Below are positions 29,667 to 38,184 of a stretch of DNA of 64,000 nucleotides, piece after piece. A program made the translations under genes and the position numbers. The stretch's first letter is position 1. Every line of letters begins with the position of its first letter. Location of the stretch: positions 1,302,001-1,366,000 of the forward strand of contig NZ_CP156060.1 of assembly GCF_039778605.1 (NCBI RefSeq), given 5' to 3'. Origin of the DNA: Flavobacterium sp. WV_118_3. GTDB lineage: Bacteria > Bacteroidota > Bacteroidia > Flavobacteriales > Flavobacteriaceae. Below the pieces are notes generated by a model. That model was not told where the DNA came from and made no database searches. It saw only the letters and a program-made list of their open reading frames with translations.

Positions 29667-30254
29667 TTAACTGTCAAATTCGTCTTCCTCGTCGGTTACA
29701 TCTTCTTCCGTATCGTTTTCCAATTCAAAAAAGGAAAATACCGAACCTCCGTAGTTTTTCAAAAAGGAAAAGTTAGCCATATGACTAATAGGAGTATGTT
29801 TGGAATGCTCAATGATCATCATACCATCTTCTTCCAGTAGTTCGTTTTCAAATACCAGACTAACAATGCGTTCAAAGTCTTTTTGTTCCATTCCGTAAGG
29901 CGGATCGGCAAAAATAATATCAAAAGTAGCTTTGCTTTTTTCTAAAAATTTAAACACATCACTTTTGATCGCTGTAATGTCAAAGTCGAATTCCTTTGCG
30001 GTTTTTTTGATAAACGTAACACAGCCATAATCGCCATCTACACTAGTAATTGGCCCGGAACCACGGGACGCAAATTCATAACTGATGTTTCCGGTACCGG
30101 CAAACAAATCCAGAACCCGTAATTCTGAAAAATTAAAATAATTGTTTAATATATTAAATAGGGATTCTTTCGACATATCGGTTGTCGGACGAACTGGTAA
30201 ATTTTTCGGAGGATTGATACGTCTTCCTTTATATTTTCCGGAAATTATTCTCAT
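29667..30254 (-). CDS. rsmD: 16S rRNA (guanine966-N2)-methyltransferase
   Basis: This 195-residue class I SAM methyltransferase begins with the family signature MRIISGKYKGRRINPPKNL and PTTDMSKESLFNIL. It has the SAM loop LDLFAGTGNISYEFASRG and the catalytic IIFADPPYG (DPPY motif). It methylates G966 of 16S rRNA during 30S assembly. The last 20 residues are strongly acidic (about half Asp/Glu), an extension beyond the core fold. It overlaps the upstream DUF3822 gene by 4 bp, a pairing common in Flavobacteriia. Confidence 0.95.
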   Translation of the reverse strand: MRIISGKYKGRRINPPKNLPVRPTTDMSKESLFNILNNYFNFSELRVLDLFAGTGNISYEFASRGSGPITSVDGDYGCVTFIKKTAKEFDFDITAIKSDVFKFLEKSKATFDIIFADPPYGMEQKDFERIVSLVFENELLEEDGMMIIEHSKHTPISHMANFSFLKNYGGSVFSFFELENDTEEDVTDEEDEFDS

Positions 30255-31060
30255 GAATGAAGGAGGATAAAATTTTCTAAAATACTGTTTTCTTCAAGCG
30301 AATAGCGCTCTTGCAAGGCCTGCGTATCCAACAACGCTATATTGCGCACATAACGATAGGCAATTTCATAGCAGGGATGATTCATGGTTATTTTACCTAA
30401 CAAATTTACGACTACCGTTTCCGGATTGAGCTGTAATTGTTCGAGGGTAAACAATAGATAATACACAAAGTCTTCAGGTGTTTTATACTCAAAAGAATTA
30501 AATAATAATAACTTTAAATTATGCGTTATAATTATTTCAAAATGAGTATTTTGAACATGGATAAAAACCTGTTTTTCTTCTTTATTCCGAGACAAATCCA
30601 ACAAAGCCGAAACCAATGGTGTATTGCTGTTTTTATAGTCAAAACTTCCGAACTGATCAATCAGGAAATTATTCGCATTCACAAACGGAACATATACATT
30701 ATTCATTTCGTGAACCTCGATTTCATCAAAAGCAAAAAAATCAGATTCAAATACTTTGGTGTTGTATTGCAAATAACTTCCGAGGAAATTCTCATCGAAT
30801 AGCGCTTTCGGTACAAAAGTGCTAAAGTTATTGTCGTGCAAAACCACAATATCATCATAATGCCGCGTTAACGCAGGATAGTCCACAAATGTTCTCCATA
30901 ATTGATCTTCCAGCGATTGGGTATAATTAAACGCAACAGACTCTAATTCCAGAATACGATCATTCAGTGTGTCGGTAACACAAAATGAAAATCCGTTTGG
31001 AGCGACCTGAAGGGACAATTTTTTATAGTTTTTCAAAGCTATCGTGGCTGTTGATGACAT
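30251..31060 (-). CDS. DUF3822 family protein
   Basis: This 269-residue protein starts SSTATIALKNYKKLSLQVAPNGFSFCV and continues with two actin-like half-folds (FDYKNSNTPLVSALLDLSR, VFIHVQNTHFEIIITHN, LFNSFEYKTPEDFVYYLLF, TVVVNLLGKI). DUF3822 members are typically found directly upstream of rsmD and share a fold with ATPase-like or pilus-assembly proteins, but their function is not established. The stop overlaps the rsmD start. A TAnnTTTG box lies 23 bp upstream of the ATG (31083-31090). Confidence 0.88.
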   Translation of the reverse strand: MSSTATIALKNYKKLSLQVAPNGFSFCVTDTLNDRILELESVAFNYTQSLEDQLWRTFVDYPALTRHYDDIVVLHDNNFSTFVPKALFDENFLGSYLQYNTKVFESDFFAFDEIEVHEMNNVYVPFVNANNFLIDQFGSFDYKNSNTPLVSALLDLSRNKEEKQVFIHVQNTHFEIIITHNLKLLLFNSFEYKTPEDFVYYLLFTLEQLQLNPETVVVNLLGKITMNHPCYEIAYRYVRNIALLDTQALQERYSLEENSILENFILLHS

Positions 31061-31082
31061 TATCTGAAATCGTAATTGATAG

Positions 31083-31090
31083 CAAATTTA
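31083..31090 (-). promoter_or_regulatory. -7 box TAAATTTG for the DUF3822-rsmD operon
   Basis: An exact TAnnTTTG match on the minus strand, 23 bp upstream of the ATG. No clear -33 element is seen at the usual distance. Confidence 0.5.
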
Positions 31091-31114
31091 CATTTTTTTT
31101 GCCACGGAAACCGA

Positions 31115-31142
31115 TTTGGGATAAAAAAGGTATGTATCTTTG
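31115..31142 (+). promoter_or_regulatory. Promoter TTTG-N16-TATCTTTG for the helicase gene
   Basis: The -33 TTTG is at 31115-31118 and the -7 box at 31135-31142. The start of transcription near 31149 rules out the TTG at 31140 as a translation start. Confidence 0.65.
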
Positions 31143-31205
31143 GACTTCTTTTCCGTTGTAGTAGTCACGCGGGTTTTACAACTTCAATATGTTATTTTGG
31201 TTTTC

Positions 31206-32630
31206 ATGAATTCCGGTAAATTTTATAATGCTTTAAAACAAAACTTTCCGTATTTGCCCACGCAAAAACAGGATATCTTTTTTCAAAAAATAGCCGATTT
31301 TATTACAAACGAAAATGACGATGAAATTTTCCTGCTTAAAGGTTATGCCGGAACGGGAAAAACAACGGTGATTTCTACCATTGTAAACCAATTAAAAGAG
31401 GTCAATAAAAAATATGTTTTGTTGGCGCCTACGGGACGCGCGGCAAAGGTAATTTCGAATTATTCTCAAAAACCAGCGTTTACGATTCACAAGCGTATTT
31501 ATTTTCCGAAAAAGGGAAGTGGTGGCGGTGTTCATTTTACGATGCAACCGAATAAATTTAAAAATACGGTATTTATCGTCGATGAGGCGTCTATGATTTC
31601 CGATGCAAATAGCGATTCGGGCATGTATGAGAATGGCTCCTTATTGGACGATCTGATCCTCTATATTTACTCGGGTTATAAATGCAAAATGATTCTGGTA
31701 GGTGATACGGCACAGTTGCCTCCGGTAAATATGGAAGTAAGTCCGGCTTTAAATATCGACGGATTGGCGATGAATTACAGCATGGAAATCCAACATATCG
31801 AGCTGGATGAAGTCATGCGACAAGAGGAGAAATCGGGAATTTTGTTTAATGCAACCGAATTACGGGAAATTCTAAAATCGCAGTTTATCGATTCGTTTCA
31901 ATTTCGATTACGCGGTTTTAAAGATATTATCCGATTAACGGATGGCTATGATATACAAGATGCGATCCATCAGGCCTACAGCAATTATAGTATTGAAGAT
32001 ACCGCATTTATAGTGCGTTCCAATAAAAGAGCCAACCAGTACAATCAGCAGATTCGTTCGCGTATTTTGGACAAGGAAAGCGAATTGTCGGCGGGTGATT
32101 TTATGATGGTGGTAAAAAACAATTATTTCTGGCTTAAGGATTCCGATGAGGCCGGTTTTATCGCAAATGGCGATATTATTGAGATTCTCGAAATTTTTAA
32201 AATTCAGGAGTTATACGGATTCAAATTTGCCAAAGTAAAAATCCGAATGGTCGATTATCCAAATCAGATTCCGTTCGAAACCGTATTAATTCTGGATACA
32301 ATCACAAGTGAATCACCGTCATTAACTTATGAACAGTCCAATTTATTATATCAGGAAGTACTATTGGATTATCAAGACGAACGTACACAATATCGCAAAT
32401 TGCAGAAAGTAAAGGCTAATCCGTATTTTAATGCGCTTCAGGTAAAATTTTCATATGCCATTACCTGCCATAAATCGCAAGGTGGACAATGGAATACGGT
32501 TTTTATCGAACAACCCTATTTGCCAGAAGGCATTAACCGGGATTATATTCGCTGGTTGTATACCGCTATGACACGAGCCAAAGACAAATTGTATCTTATT
32601 GGTTTTAAGGATGAGTATTTTGAAGATTGA
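31206..32630 (+). CDS. RecD/Pif1-like superfamily 1 DNA helicase
   Basis: This 474-residue helicase has Walker A LLKGYAGTGKTTVISTI, motif Ia LLAPTGRAAKVI, Walker B VFIVDEASMIS, motif III VGDTAQLPPV, the UvrD_C_2 segment SYAITCHKSQGGQWNTVF, and motif VI WLYTAMTRAKDKLYLIG. It lacks the RecD N-terminal partner-binding domain, so it is a stand-alone SF1B (5'-3') type helicase. I start it at MNSGKFYNALKQNF, 57 bp after the predicted transcription start. Probable role in repair or replication; no partner gene is nearby. Confidence 0.9.
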   Translation: MNSGKFYNALKQNFPYLPTQKQDIFFQKIADFITNENDDEIFLLKGYAGTGKTTVISTIVNQLKEVNKKYVLLAPTGRAAKVISNYSQKPAFTIHKRIYFPKKGSGGGVHFTMQPNKFKNTVFIVDEASMISDANSDSGMYENGSLLDDLILYIYSGYKCKMILVGDTAQLPPVNMEVSPALNIDGLAMNYSMEIQHIELDEVMRQEEKSGILFNATELREILKSQFIDSFQFRLRGFKDIIRLTDGYDIQDAIHQAYSNYSIEDTAFIVRSNKRANQYNQQIRSRILDKESELSAGDFMMVVKNNYFWLKDSDEAGFIANGDIIEILEIFKIQELYGFKFAKVKIRMVDYPNQIPFETVLILDTITSESPSLTYEQSNLLYQEVLLDYQDERTQYRKLQKVKANPYFNALQVKFSYAITCHKSQGGQWNTVFIEQPYLPEGINRDYIRWLYTAMTRAKDKLYLIGFKDEYFED

Positions 32631-32664
32631 TTTGTATTTTTAGATTTTAAACAGAAAACATACT

Positions 32665-33396
32665 ATGAAAATAATAGCTGTAATTCCGGCACGATATGCC
32701 TCAACGCGTTTTCCTGCCAAATTAATGCAGGATTTGGGCGGTAAAACGGTGATTTTAAGAACCTACGAAAGTGCCTTGCAAACAAACTTATTTGATGATG
32801 TTTTTGTGGTTACCGATTCGGATCTTATTTTTCAGGAAATTGTTTCAAATGGCGGTAAGGCGATTATGAGCATCAAGGAACACGAAAGTGGAAGCGATCG
32901 GATTGCCGAAGCTATTGAAAACATGGCCGTTGATATTGTTTTTAATGTACAAGGCGACGAACCCTTTATCAACAAAGAACCGCTGGAAAAAGTCCTTGAT
33001 GTTTTTAGAAACGATACCGAAAAAAAGGTTGATCTGGCCTCTGTGATGCGGGAAATTACCGATATAAAAGAAATTGAAAATCCGAACAATGTAAAAGTTA
33101 TTGTCGATCAAAAAGGTTTTGCCTTGTATTTTTCCCGTTCGGTGATACCGTATCCGCGCGAAACAAATGTGGGCGTTCGGTATATGCAGCATATCGGGAT
33201 TTATGCATTCCGCAAGGAAGCCTTATTGGATTTTTACCGTTTGCCGATGCTTTCATTGGAAGCTTCTGAAAAACTGGAACAATTGCGTTATCTCGAATAC
33301 GGAAAACGTATCCGGATGGTCGAAACGTCCCATGTTGGAATAGGAATCGATACCCCGGACGATTTAGAAAAAGCTCGTAAAATGATCACAAAATAA
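32665..33396 (+). CDS. kdsB: 3-deoxy-manno-octulosonate cytidylyltransferase
   Basis: This 243-residue enzyme activates KDO to CMP-KDO for lipopolysaccharide synthesis. The nucleotide-binding signature [16 protein letters not shown] is at the N-terminus, followed by the metal-binding NVQGDEPFI and the C-terminal [13 protein letters not shown]. Length is normal for the family. It follows the helicase gene by 34 bp in the same direction and ends in a strong terminator. The organism is therefore expected to make KDO-containing LPS or lipooligosaccharide. Confidence 0.96.
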   Translation: MKIIAVIPARYASTRFPAKLMQDLGGKTVILRTYESALQTNLFDDVFVVTDSDLIFQEIVSNGGKAIMSIKEHESGSDRIAEAIENMAVDIVFNVQGDEPFINKEPLEKVLDVFRNDTEKKVDLASVMREITDIKEIENPNNVKVIVDQKGFALYFSRSVIPYPRETNVGVRYMQHIGIYAFRKEALLDFYRLPMLSLEASEKLEQLRYLEYGKRIRMVETSHVGIGIDTPDDLEKARKMITK

Positions 33397-33428
33397 AAAA
33401 AGGAGAAATTAATTTCTCCTTTTTTGTA
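33394..33428 (+). terminator. Terminator between kdsB and the NlpE-like gene
   Basis: Stem AAGGAGAAAT/ATTTCTCCTT with A-rich and T-rich flanks on either side. It can serve both convergent genes. Confidence 0.85.
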
Positions 33429-33462
33429 TTCGTATTTTTCTGGACTCTTTTTTCCAGATTCT

Positions 33463-34233
33463 TTACTCTCGCATATAATCGCCGCCTAAAGTACCACCGC
33501 CCCCGCAGAAATACATCAGGTCATAGCGTTCGTTAAATTTAGAAGTCGACACTGTTGCAGTTTTACCCTCAAACGAAATGGTCATAATCGCTTTTAAATC
33601 AGGATTATTATCTTTTAAACTAACCTCGATTCGGTTGTTTACCAAAACACCTTTTCCTTTAAATTCACAACCTTTTTTGGTTGCTGCTTTAAAAGTTACC
33701 GCCACATCAAATTCGTTATTGATAGTATTGGTTAAGGATAACGTCTGATAATAACCTTTCCCGACTTCACCCTGAATATAGTTTCCGTTAAGTGTTTTCG
33801 GTTCCAATGGTTTTTCTTTCGACAAAATATAATGGGATGCCAAATCGGTTTGCACTTCTTTTTTATCCTGATCGAGTATCGCTATGGTGCTATCGGTTTT
33901 GATCAGGTAAAATTCTTTCTGATTGTCCGCGAAAGTAACTTCAACATACGGTCCGTTTAACTTCCAGTTTCCCTTTTCGGTTTCGCTGGTTTTATCCCGA
34001 TCCTGATACAGAATGGTTTTCGAAACGGTCGCATCATCATTAAATGCTACTGTAGTTTCAATTCCGGGGCAATCAGCGCATGGTAAAACACCTTCATACA
34101 TACCCGAAACGGTTCTGGTTACTTGTGTACTGTCGGCAACGGTCGTTTCTGTAGCTGTATTTCCTGTTTTTTTACAGGCGGTAAGCGATAATAGAGCGAC
34201 GAATACCAACGATGTTAAAGGTTTTTTCATCAT
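33463..34233 (-). CDS. NlpE-like lipoprotein
   Basis: This 256-residue lipoprotein has the lipobox LSLTAC with the lipidated Cys near residue 20, followed by a flexible Thr-rich linker. The first domain opens SGMYEGVLPCADCPGIETTVAF, the CxxC-containing signature of the NlpE N-terminal beta-barrel domain, which in enterobacteria senses envelope stress and copper. A second beta-rich domain of about 110 residues follows (NGNYIQGEVGKGYYQTL, CEFKGKGVLVNN). Two in-frame ATGs start the gene. The sensing role is inferred from the family. Confidence 0.85.
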   Translation of the reverse strand: MMKKPLTSLVFVALLSLTACKKTGNTATETTVADSTQVTRTVSGMYEGVLPCADCPGIETTVAFNDDATVSKTILYQDRDKTSETEKGNWKLNGPYVEVTFADNQKEFYLIKTDSTIAILDQDKKEVQTDLASHYILSKEKPLEPKTLNGNYIQGEVGKGYYQTLSLTNTINNEFDVAVTFKAATKKGCEFKGKGVLVNNRIEVSLKDNNPDLKAIMTISFEGKTATVSTSKFNERYDLMYFCGGGGTLGGDYMRE

Positions 34234-34369
34234 AATTTTTTGTTTTTATTGTTATTTACAACAAACCCTATCAAAAAGCTTACCAAAGTGCACTTTATTT
34301 TATGATTTTTTGTAGTCTTTTACAGCGTGTCTCAAATTGGCTCCGAAAGTCGAACGGCAATTAACAATT

Positions 34370-34936
34370 TTATTTCTTTTTTAATTTCAGATAACGTTGT
34401 GCCGCCTGACTCATGGTTACCAATGCTGCACCTAGCATAATAACATCTTTTATTACCAATCGTCCGGCGCCACTCAGATACGGAAATCCGTGTTCGGAAT
34501 CACCCAAATCAGGAACCCAGGCTTCGGGCGTGGTAATCAAAAAGGATAGCGTCACCAATGACATTCCAAAAGCTAAAAAACTTCCTACAGCCGATACGCC
34601 GGGTGCAACAGGATATAATGCAATCAGTATTCCGATTCCAACAATCAAAGCGCCTAAACCATACGAAAAAGCATAGGTGTTATTTTCCTTATGCCAGGCT
34701 ATATTGTCCGGTTTGTATTCACCTTCTTTATTCATATGGGTTTTATAATCCGGAGCGTCATGATGATAGAAGAAATTCATAAACGGGCTATTCGCAACAA
34801 ACGGAACGATTCCATTGGCTTCATATCGAAAGGCTTTTAATCCGCCAATCCAGATTAAAACCACAATTAAACCAATTCGCGTTAACTGGATTCCGGTTTG
34901 TTGTAAACGGGCCGCATACTCAAATAATTTGTCCAT
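34370..34936 (-). CDS. DUF417 (YkgB/RclC family) inner-membrane protein
   Basis: This 188-residue protein has four predicted transmembrane segments (GLIVVLIWIGGLKAF, GLGALIVGIGILIALYPV, FLAFGMSLVTLSFLI, DVIMLGAALVTM). The motifs EANGIVPFVANSPFM and EAWVPDLGD...GFPYLSGAGR are typical of DUF417. Enterobacterial RclC of this family belongs to the reactive-chlorine resistance regulon; the biochemical activity is unknown. A near-match -7 box (CAAAGATC on the plus strand) lies upstream. It is monocistronic, and an AraC regulator gene begins 69 bp away in the same direction. Confidence 0.9.
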   Translation of the reverse strand: MDKLFEYAARLQQTGIQLTRIGLIVVLIWIGGLKAFRYEANGIVPFVANSPFMNFFYHHDAPDYKTHMNKEGEYKPDNIAWHKENNTYAFSYGLGALIVGIGILIALYPVAPGVSAVGSFLAFGMSLVTLSFLITTPEAWVPDLGDSEHGFPYLSGAGRLVIKDVIMLGAALVTMSQAAQRYLKLKKK

Positions 34937-35005
34937 AAATAATGATTTTTAGATTATAAGACAAAGATCCGGCTTATTGTTTAAACAGAAAATAAACAAA
35001 AAGGG

Positions 35006-35893
35006 CTAAGGAATGGACAAAAATCCTTTTCGGATTTTCCATTCTTCTTCGCGAAAGTGTTTGGGCGAAAGTCCGATGTGTTTTTTAAAAAACCGACTAA
35101 AATAGTATTCGTCTTTAAAACCAAGATCGGAAGCGATGGTTTTGATTTGCGTATTGGTGTGCAATAATTCCCATTTGGCTTTTGGGATTAGTTTTTCGAT
35201 TATCAGTGCCGAAACGGTTTTCTGATAATATTGTTTGGTTGCCGTACTAAGGGTTTTAACTGTAGTATTTAATTTTTCGGCATAAAAAGCCGGCTGGTGT
35301 TGCGACTGAAAATGTTCGTTAATCAGATTGGTTAATTGTAACAGGTAATCGGGGAGCGGTTGAATATCCGGTGAAATAAGTGTTTCCGTTTGACTTTTTA
35401 AACGTGTCAATTTGATCAGGAATATCTTAAGGTAAGAAAAAACAAGTTCGTTTGAAGCCAGTTCTTCTTCTTTGATTTCACTTTTGATATTTTGGAATAA
35501 CGTCTGCAATTCATCCTGATCTTTCGATGGAATAGTAATTTTGGATGTTGCATAGCTATTATTAAACAACACACCATTGCAACCTACCTGATGGTGATAA
35601 GTTTCAATACAAAAGAAATTGGCATGAAATAATAGGAGTGTAGCCTTAGTCGTCCCTTTTGAATGTAATGCAAATGCCTGATACGTATTAAAACAATAGA
35701 TCTCGTTTTCGGTATAAGGCACTTTCATCAGGTCGGTTTCCACAATTCCGTTACCGCTGTGAATCCATAAAATTGCAAAATAATTGATATGTAGTGGCCA
35801 GCTTTGATCAGCAATTGAAATTTCCGTTGTTAGTATAGGAGTACTTTCTTTGGAGGCTTTTTTAATTTCAAGTGCGATGGTATTTGTTAGCAT
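35006..35893 (-). CDS. AraC family transcriptional regulator
   Basis: This 295-residue protein has an N-terminal cupin-like sensor (about 1-160: HINYFAILWIHSGNGIVE, YCFNTYQAFALHS) and a C-terminal double helix-turn-helix (about 195-290: YAEKLNTTVKTLSTATKQYYQK, IKTIASDLGFKDEYYFSRFFKKHIGLSPKHFRE). The second HTH matches the AraC consensus GF.d.syFsr.FKk..G.sP..yR. It probably activates a stress or catabolic gene; DUF417 downstream in the same direction is a plausible target. It starts 2 bp after the stop of the methyltransferase-like gene. Confidence 0.92.
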   Translation of the reverse strand: MLTNTIALEIKKASKESTPILTTEISIADQSWPLHINYFAILWIHSGNGIVETDLMKVPYTENEIYCFNTYQAFALHSKGTTKATLLLFHANFFCIETYHHQVGCNGVLFNNSYATSKITIPSKDQDELQTLFQNIKSEIKEEELASNELVFSYLKIFLIKLTRLKSQTETLISPDIQPLPDYLLQLTNLINEHFQSQHQPAFYAEKLNTTVKTLSTATKQYYQKTVSALIIEKLIPKAKWELLHTNTQIKTIASDLGFKDEYYFSRFFKKHIGLSPKHFREEEWKIRKGFLSIP

Positions 35894-35895
35894 AA

Positions 35896-36561
35896 TCAGG
35901 CCAGTTTTTTAATGGTAAACAATTCGTTATGGTCTTCTACTTTCGGATACATTCGTACCGAATAATTGGGATCAAACCGCGAACGATAATCACTGTTTCG
36001 TTGTTTATGATCACTATTTAAAACCATGGTATTAAACAAGATAAAACCATTTATAGTAAGTAAAAAATTAATTCTGTTTATAAAGAATTCTTCAAACAAA
36101 AAGTTCGGCATTACCGTATCCTGAAACACATCAATAATGATCAAATCGTATTTTTCACGGGTTTTTAAAACAAACTCAAAAGCATCATCCTGTATAATGG
36201 TGAAATTCGGAATCGTATCGATTTGAAAATATTGTTTAGCCAGTGCTATCGCTTCCGGATCGAGTTCCACACCGGTAATTTGGCCTTTAAAGCCAATTTC
36301 GTCTGTTAGCGTTTTTACCACACTACCACCGGCTACACCCAAAACAAGGATGCTTTTAAAATTACGTATTCTCTCGAAACCGATATAATGCAGTCCTTTT
36401 CGGAGGATTCGCTGTAAACTACCGTAAGAATAATTGGTGTTTTTAGAATCCATTACCAGCTGACCATTGGTCCAGGTAACTTCCAGGTTTTTATTGATTG
36501 CTGATTTTTTTTGGTGAATTTTAATCGGGATAAAGTAACTCAGTAGTTTCTTCGATATCAT
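35896..36561 (-). CDS. Spermidine-synthase-like methyltransferase fold protein
   Basis: This 221-residue protein has the SAM or decarboxy-SAM loop ILVLGVAGGSVVKTL, an acidic strand end (ITGVELDPEAIALAKQYF), and then IIQDDAFEFV and YDLIIIDVFQD, in the order seen in polyamine aminopropyltransferases and their relatives. The N-terminal tetramerisation strands of true SpeE are short, and the usual catalytic Asp is replaced in context by IDVFQD, so I call it spermidine-synthase-like, not SpeE. It is read together with the AraC gene. Confidence 0.75.
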   Translation of the reverse strand: MISKKLLSYFIPIKIHQKKSAINKNLEVTWTNGQLVMDSKNTNYSYGSLQRILRKGLHYIGFERIRNFKSILVLGVAGGSVVKTLTDEIGFKGQITGVELDPEAIALAKQYFQIDTIPNFTIIQDDAFEFVLKTREKYDLIIIDVFQDTVMPNFLFEEFFINRINFLLTINGFILFNTMVLNSDHKQRNSDYRSRFDPNYSVRMYPKVEDHNELFTIKKLA

Positions 36562-36617
36562 TTGGCAACGTTTTCTATTCGTAAATATAATGCTATTTTT
36601 ACAGCAAACTTTTTAAA

Positions 36618-37181
36618 ATGAAACAAAATCTTTATCGTTTTCTATTCTTCAAGTGTATGGGCTGGTCGATTAACGGAACCATTGCTCCTGAAATCAAAAA
36701 ATGTGTGATGATCGTTGTACCACATACGAGTTGGCACGACTTTTACCTTGGTGTATTTACACGCGGAATTATGAATCAGGAAATGAATTTTGTGGCTAAA
36801 AAAGAATTATTTACATTCCCTTTTGGAGCCTATTTCCGATGGATGGGCGGTACTCCATTAAACCGTCAAAAAAACGAAAATAAAGTCGATGCAATAGCCA
36901 AAGTTTTTGAAAATAAAGCTGTTTTCCGACTCGCTATAGCACCGGAAGGTACCCGAAAAAAAGTAACCGAATGGAAGACAGGGTTTTATTATATCGCCTT
37001 AAAAGCAGAAGTCCCTATAATTCCGGTTGCATTTGATTATGGTAAAAAAGAAGTCAAAATCGGTGAGCCATTTTATCCGACAGGAAACCGGGACAACGAT
37101 TTTGAAATACTGGAACAAAATTATGTCGGTGTAACTGGAAAAATTCCGGAATATAGCTTTGTGCCCCAAAAAAAATCGTAA
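36618..37181 (+). CDS. Lysophospholipid acyltransferase family protein
   Basis: This 187-residue PlsC-like acyltransferase has the catalytic HX4D motif in VPHTSWHDF, the acceptor-binding block GGTPLNRQ, and APEGTRKK in place of the common FPEGTR. It would transfer an acyl chain to a lysophospholipid or related lipid at the inner membrane. It is shorter than PlsC (about 240) and lacks a clear N-terminal membrane helix, as in a group of small Bacteroidota members. Divergent from the methyltransferase-like gene. Confidence 0.88.
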   Translation: MKQNLYRFLFFKCMGWSINGTIAPEIKKCVMIVVPHTSWHDFYLGVFTRGIMNQEMNFVAKKELFTFPFGAYFRWMGGTPLNRQKNENKVDAIAKVFENKAVFRLAIAPEGTRKKVTEWKTGFYYIALKAEVPIIPVAFDYGKKEVKIGEPFYPTGNRDNDFEILEQNYVGVTGKIPEYSFVPQKKS

Positions 37182-37484
37182 AAAAATAAACTTTTCTAAA
37201 ACCATAAACCTATCTCTGTCGTATATACCCTGAAATTAGGCTTTTGTTTTGGTTTTAATTCAGGCTTTTACCAGACAAAACTAATTGGCATCTTTTCTGC
37301 CCAGAGTAGGAAAACAGCAGTGGATAAACTGTATTTCCGGTTTTTGGGAGGAAACATCGAGGAAAAATTGCTATGAATTAATGTTAATGAATAATACAGT
37401 TTAGGGCAGAAAAGTTTGTTTTTATTTTAAAGTTTGTGGTTGGTTATAGATCTCCGTTGTCAGTCAGTATAGATAACGGAGATT
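37182..37484. other. Intergenic region between acyltransferase and XRE genes
   Basis: No gene is supported in these 303 bp. A hairpin at 37450-37483 lies at the right end. A short stretch at 37290-37340 resembles part of the XRE gene (see rejected items). Confidence 0.5.
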
Positions 37485-37491
37485 TTATTTT
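37449..37491 (+). terminator. Hairpin with T-tract on the plus strand
   Basis: ATCTCCGTT (37450-37458) pairs with AACGGAGAT (37475-37483), followed by TTTATTTTT. The T-tract direction suits plus-strand transcription from the acyltransferase side. It may also stop the XRE transcript on the other strand. Confidence 0.6.
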
Positions 37492-37892
37492 TCTATGTAT
37501 TCCTTAAAAGTTCCGTTTTTAAAAAAGATTACAATGCGCTCAATCTCGCCGGCATCTTTTAGAGATAAATAAGGCTTCGGTTCTGATACAGCCTTAACGG
37601 ATTCTTCTGGCGTTGTAAATAAATCGGATGCGACAACAGTAGGCGATGGAGTAGGCATTAACTCTTGTTTTGGAAATGCTCCTTTCCCATTTAAAATCCA
37701 GTACAGATCGACTTCCGGATAATAAGCGATTATTTTAAGTATAAAATCTAAACTTGGTTTATTTCTGCCGGAGAGTAGGTGTGATAAACTGGAGCGTTGT
37801 ACACCAATTGAATCGGCAAAAGCCGAAGCCGAAAGTCCATAATACTCGAGTAGTATTTCCAGTCGTTTGATAAAGTCATCGGTGTTTACCAT
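37485..37892 (-). CDS. XRE family helix-turn-helix regulator
   Basis: This 135-residue protein has an N-terminal HTH_3 domain (about 8-65: RLEILLEYYGLSASAFADSIGVQRSSLSHLLSGRN and LDFILKIIAYYPEVDLYWILNGKG). The turn and recognition helix are intact. A Pro/Thr-rich linker leads to a short C-terminal segment (PYLSLKDAGEIERIVIFFKNG), as in many Bacteroidota regulators of this length. It is divergent from the M14 peptidase gene. Six copies of a palindrome fill the intergenic space, one over its own start codon and one over its -7 box, so autoregulation and control of the peptidase are likely. Confidence 0.9.
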   Translation of the reverse strand: MVNTDDFIKRLEILLEYYGLSASAFADSIGVQRSSLSHLLSGRNKPSLDFILKIIAYYPEVDLYWILNGKGAFPKQELMPTPSPTVVASDLFTTPEESVKAVSEPKPYLSLKDAGEIERIVIFFKNGTFKEYIEK

Positions 37893-37968
37893 TGTAAAAA
37901 CATCTTTTGAGTTAGTGAGTTACAAATGTAAATATTTTTAAAATATAATCAGGGGTTACAATTGTGAA
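37885..37968. promoter_or_regulatory. Operator cluster, left (three 5-4-5 palindromes)
   Basis: Site 1 at 37885-37898 (TTTAC-CATT-GTAAA) covers the XRE start codon. Site 2 at 37919-37932 (GTTAC-AAAT-GTAAA) contains the minus-strand -7 box TACATTTG at 37923-37930. Site 3 is at 37955-37968 (GTTAC-AATT-GTGAA). The sites lie 34 and 36 bp apart, near a multiple of the helical repeat. Confidence 0.75.
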
Positions 37969-38184
37969 TTATCAATTATAACATATAGCACTACTTAATA
38001 TAAACAAAATTATAATATTGATATAAAACATATTATAATCGATTAAATATAATTAATAACCTGAAATAATATCGTAAACAGCTTTAATCAACTCTTTGTT
38101 TACAGTCGTAAATTCAATGTGATTTTTTATGGTTTACAATTGTAATTTATTAGATGTTTACTTTTGTAAATAAAATCAGTCACC
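37893..38184. other. Divergent XRE/M14 regulatory region
   Basis: This strongly AT-rich spacer contains two operator clusters at its ends and about 130 bp without recognisable sites between them (37969-38098). No gene is supported here. Confidence 0.7.
38099..38170. promoter_or_regulatory. Operator cluster, right (three 5-4-5 palindromes)
   Basis: Site 4 is at 38099-38112 (TTTAC-AGTC-GTAAA), site 5 at 38133-38146 (TTTAC-AATT-GTAAT) and site 6 at 38157-38170 (TTTAC-TTTT-GTAAA). Site 6 contains the plus-strand -7 box TACTTTTG at 38159-38166, so a bound regulator would block the M14 promoter. Confidence 0.75.

Noticed and set aside
37290..37340. Possible remnant of an XRE-type HTH gene
   Set aside because: Three short blocks (CAGTTTATC, CTACTCT, GGCAGAAA) resemble the XRE gene in the same order, but the match is short, gapped and not in an open frame, so chance cannot be excluded.
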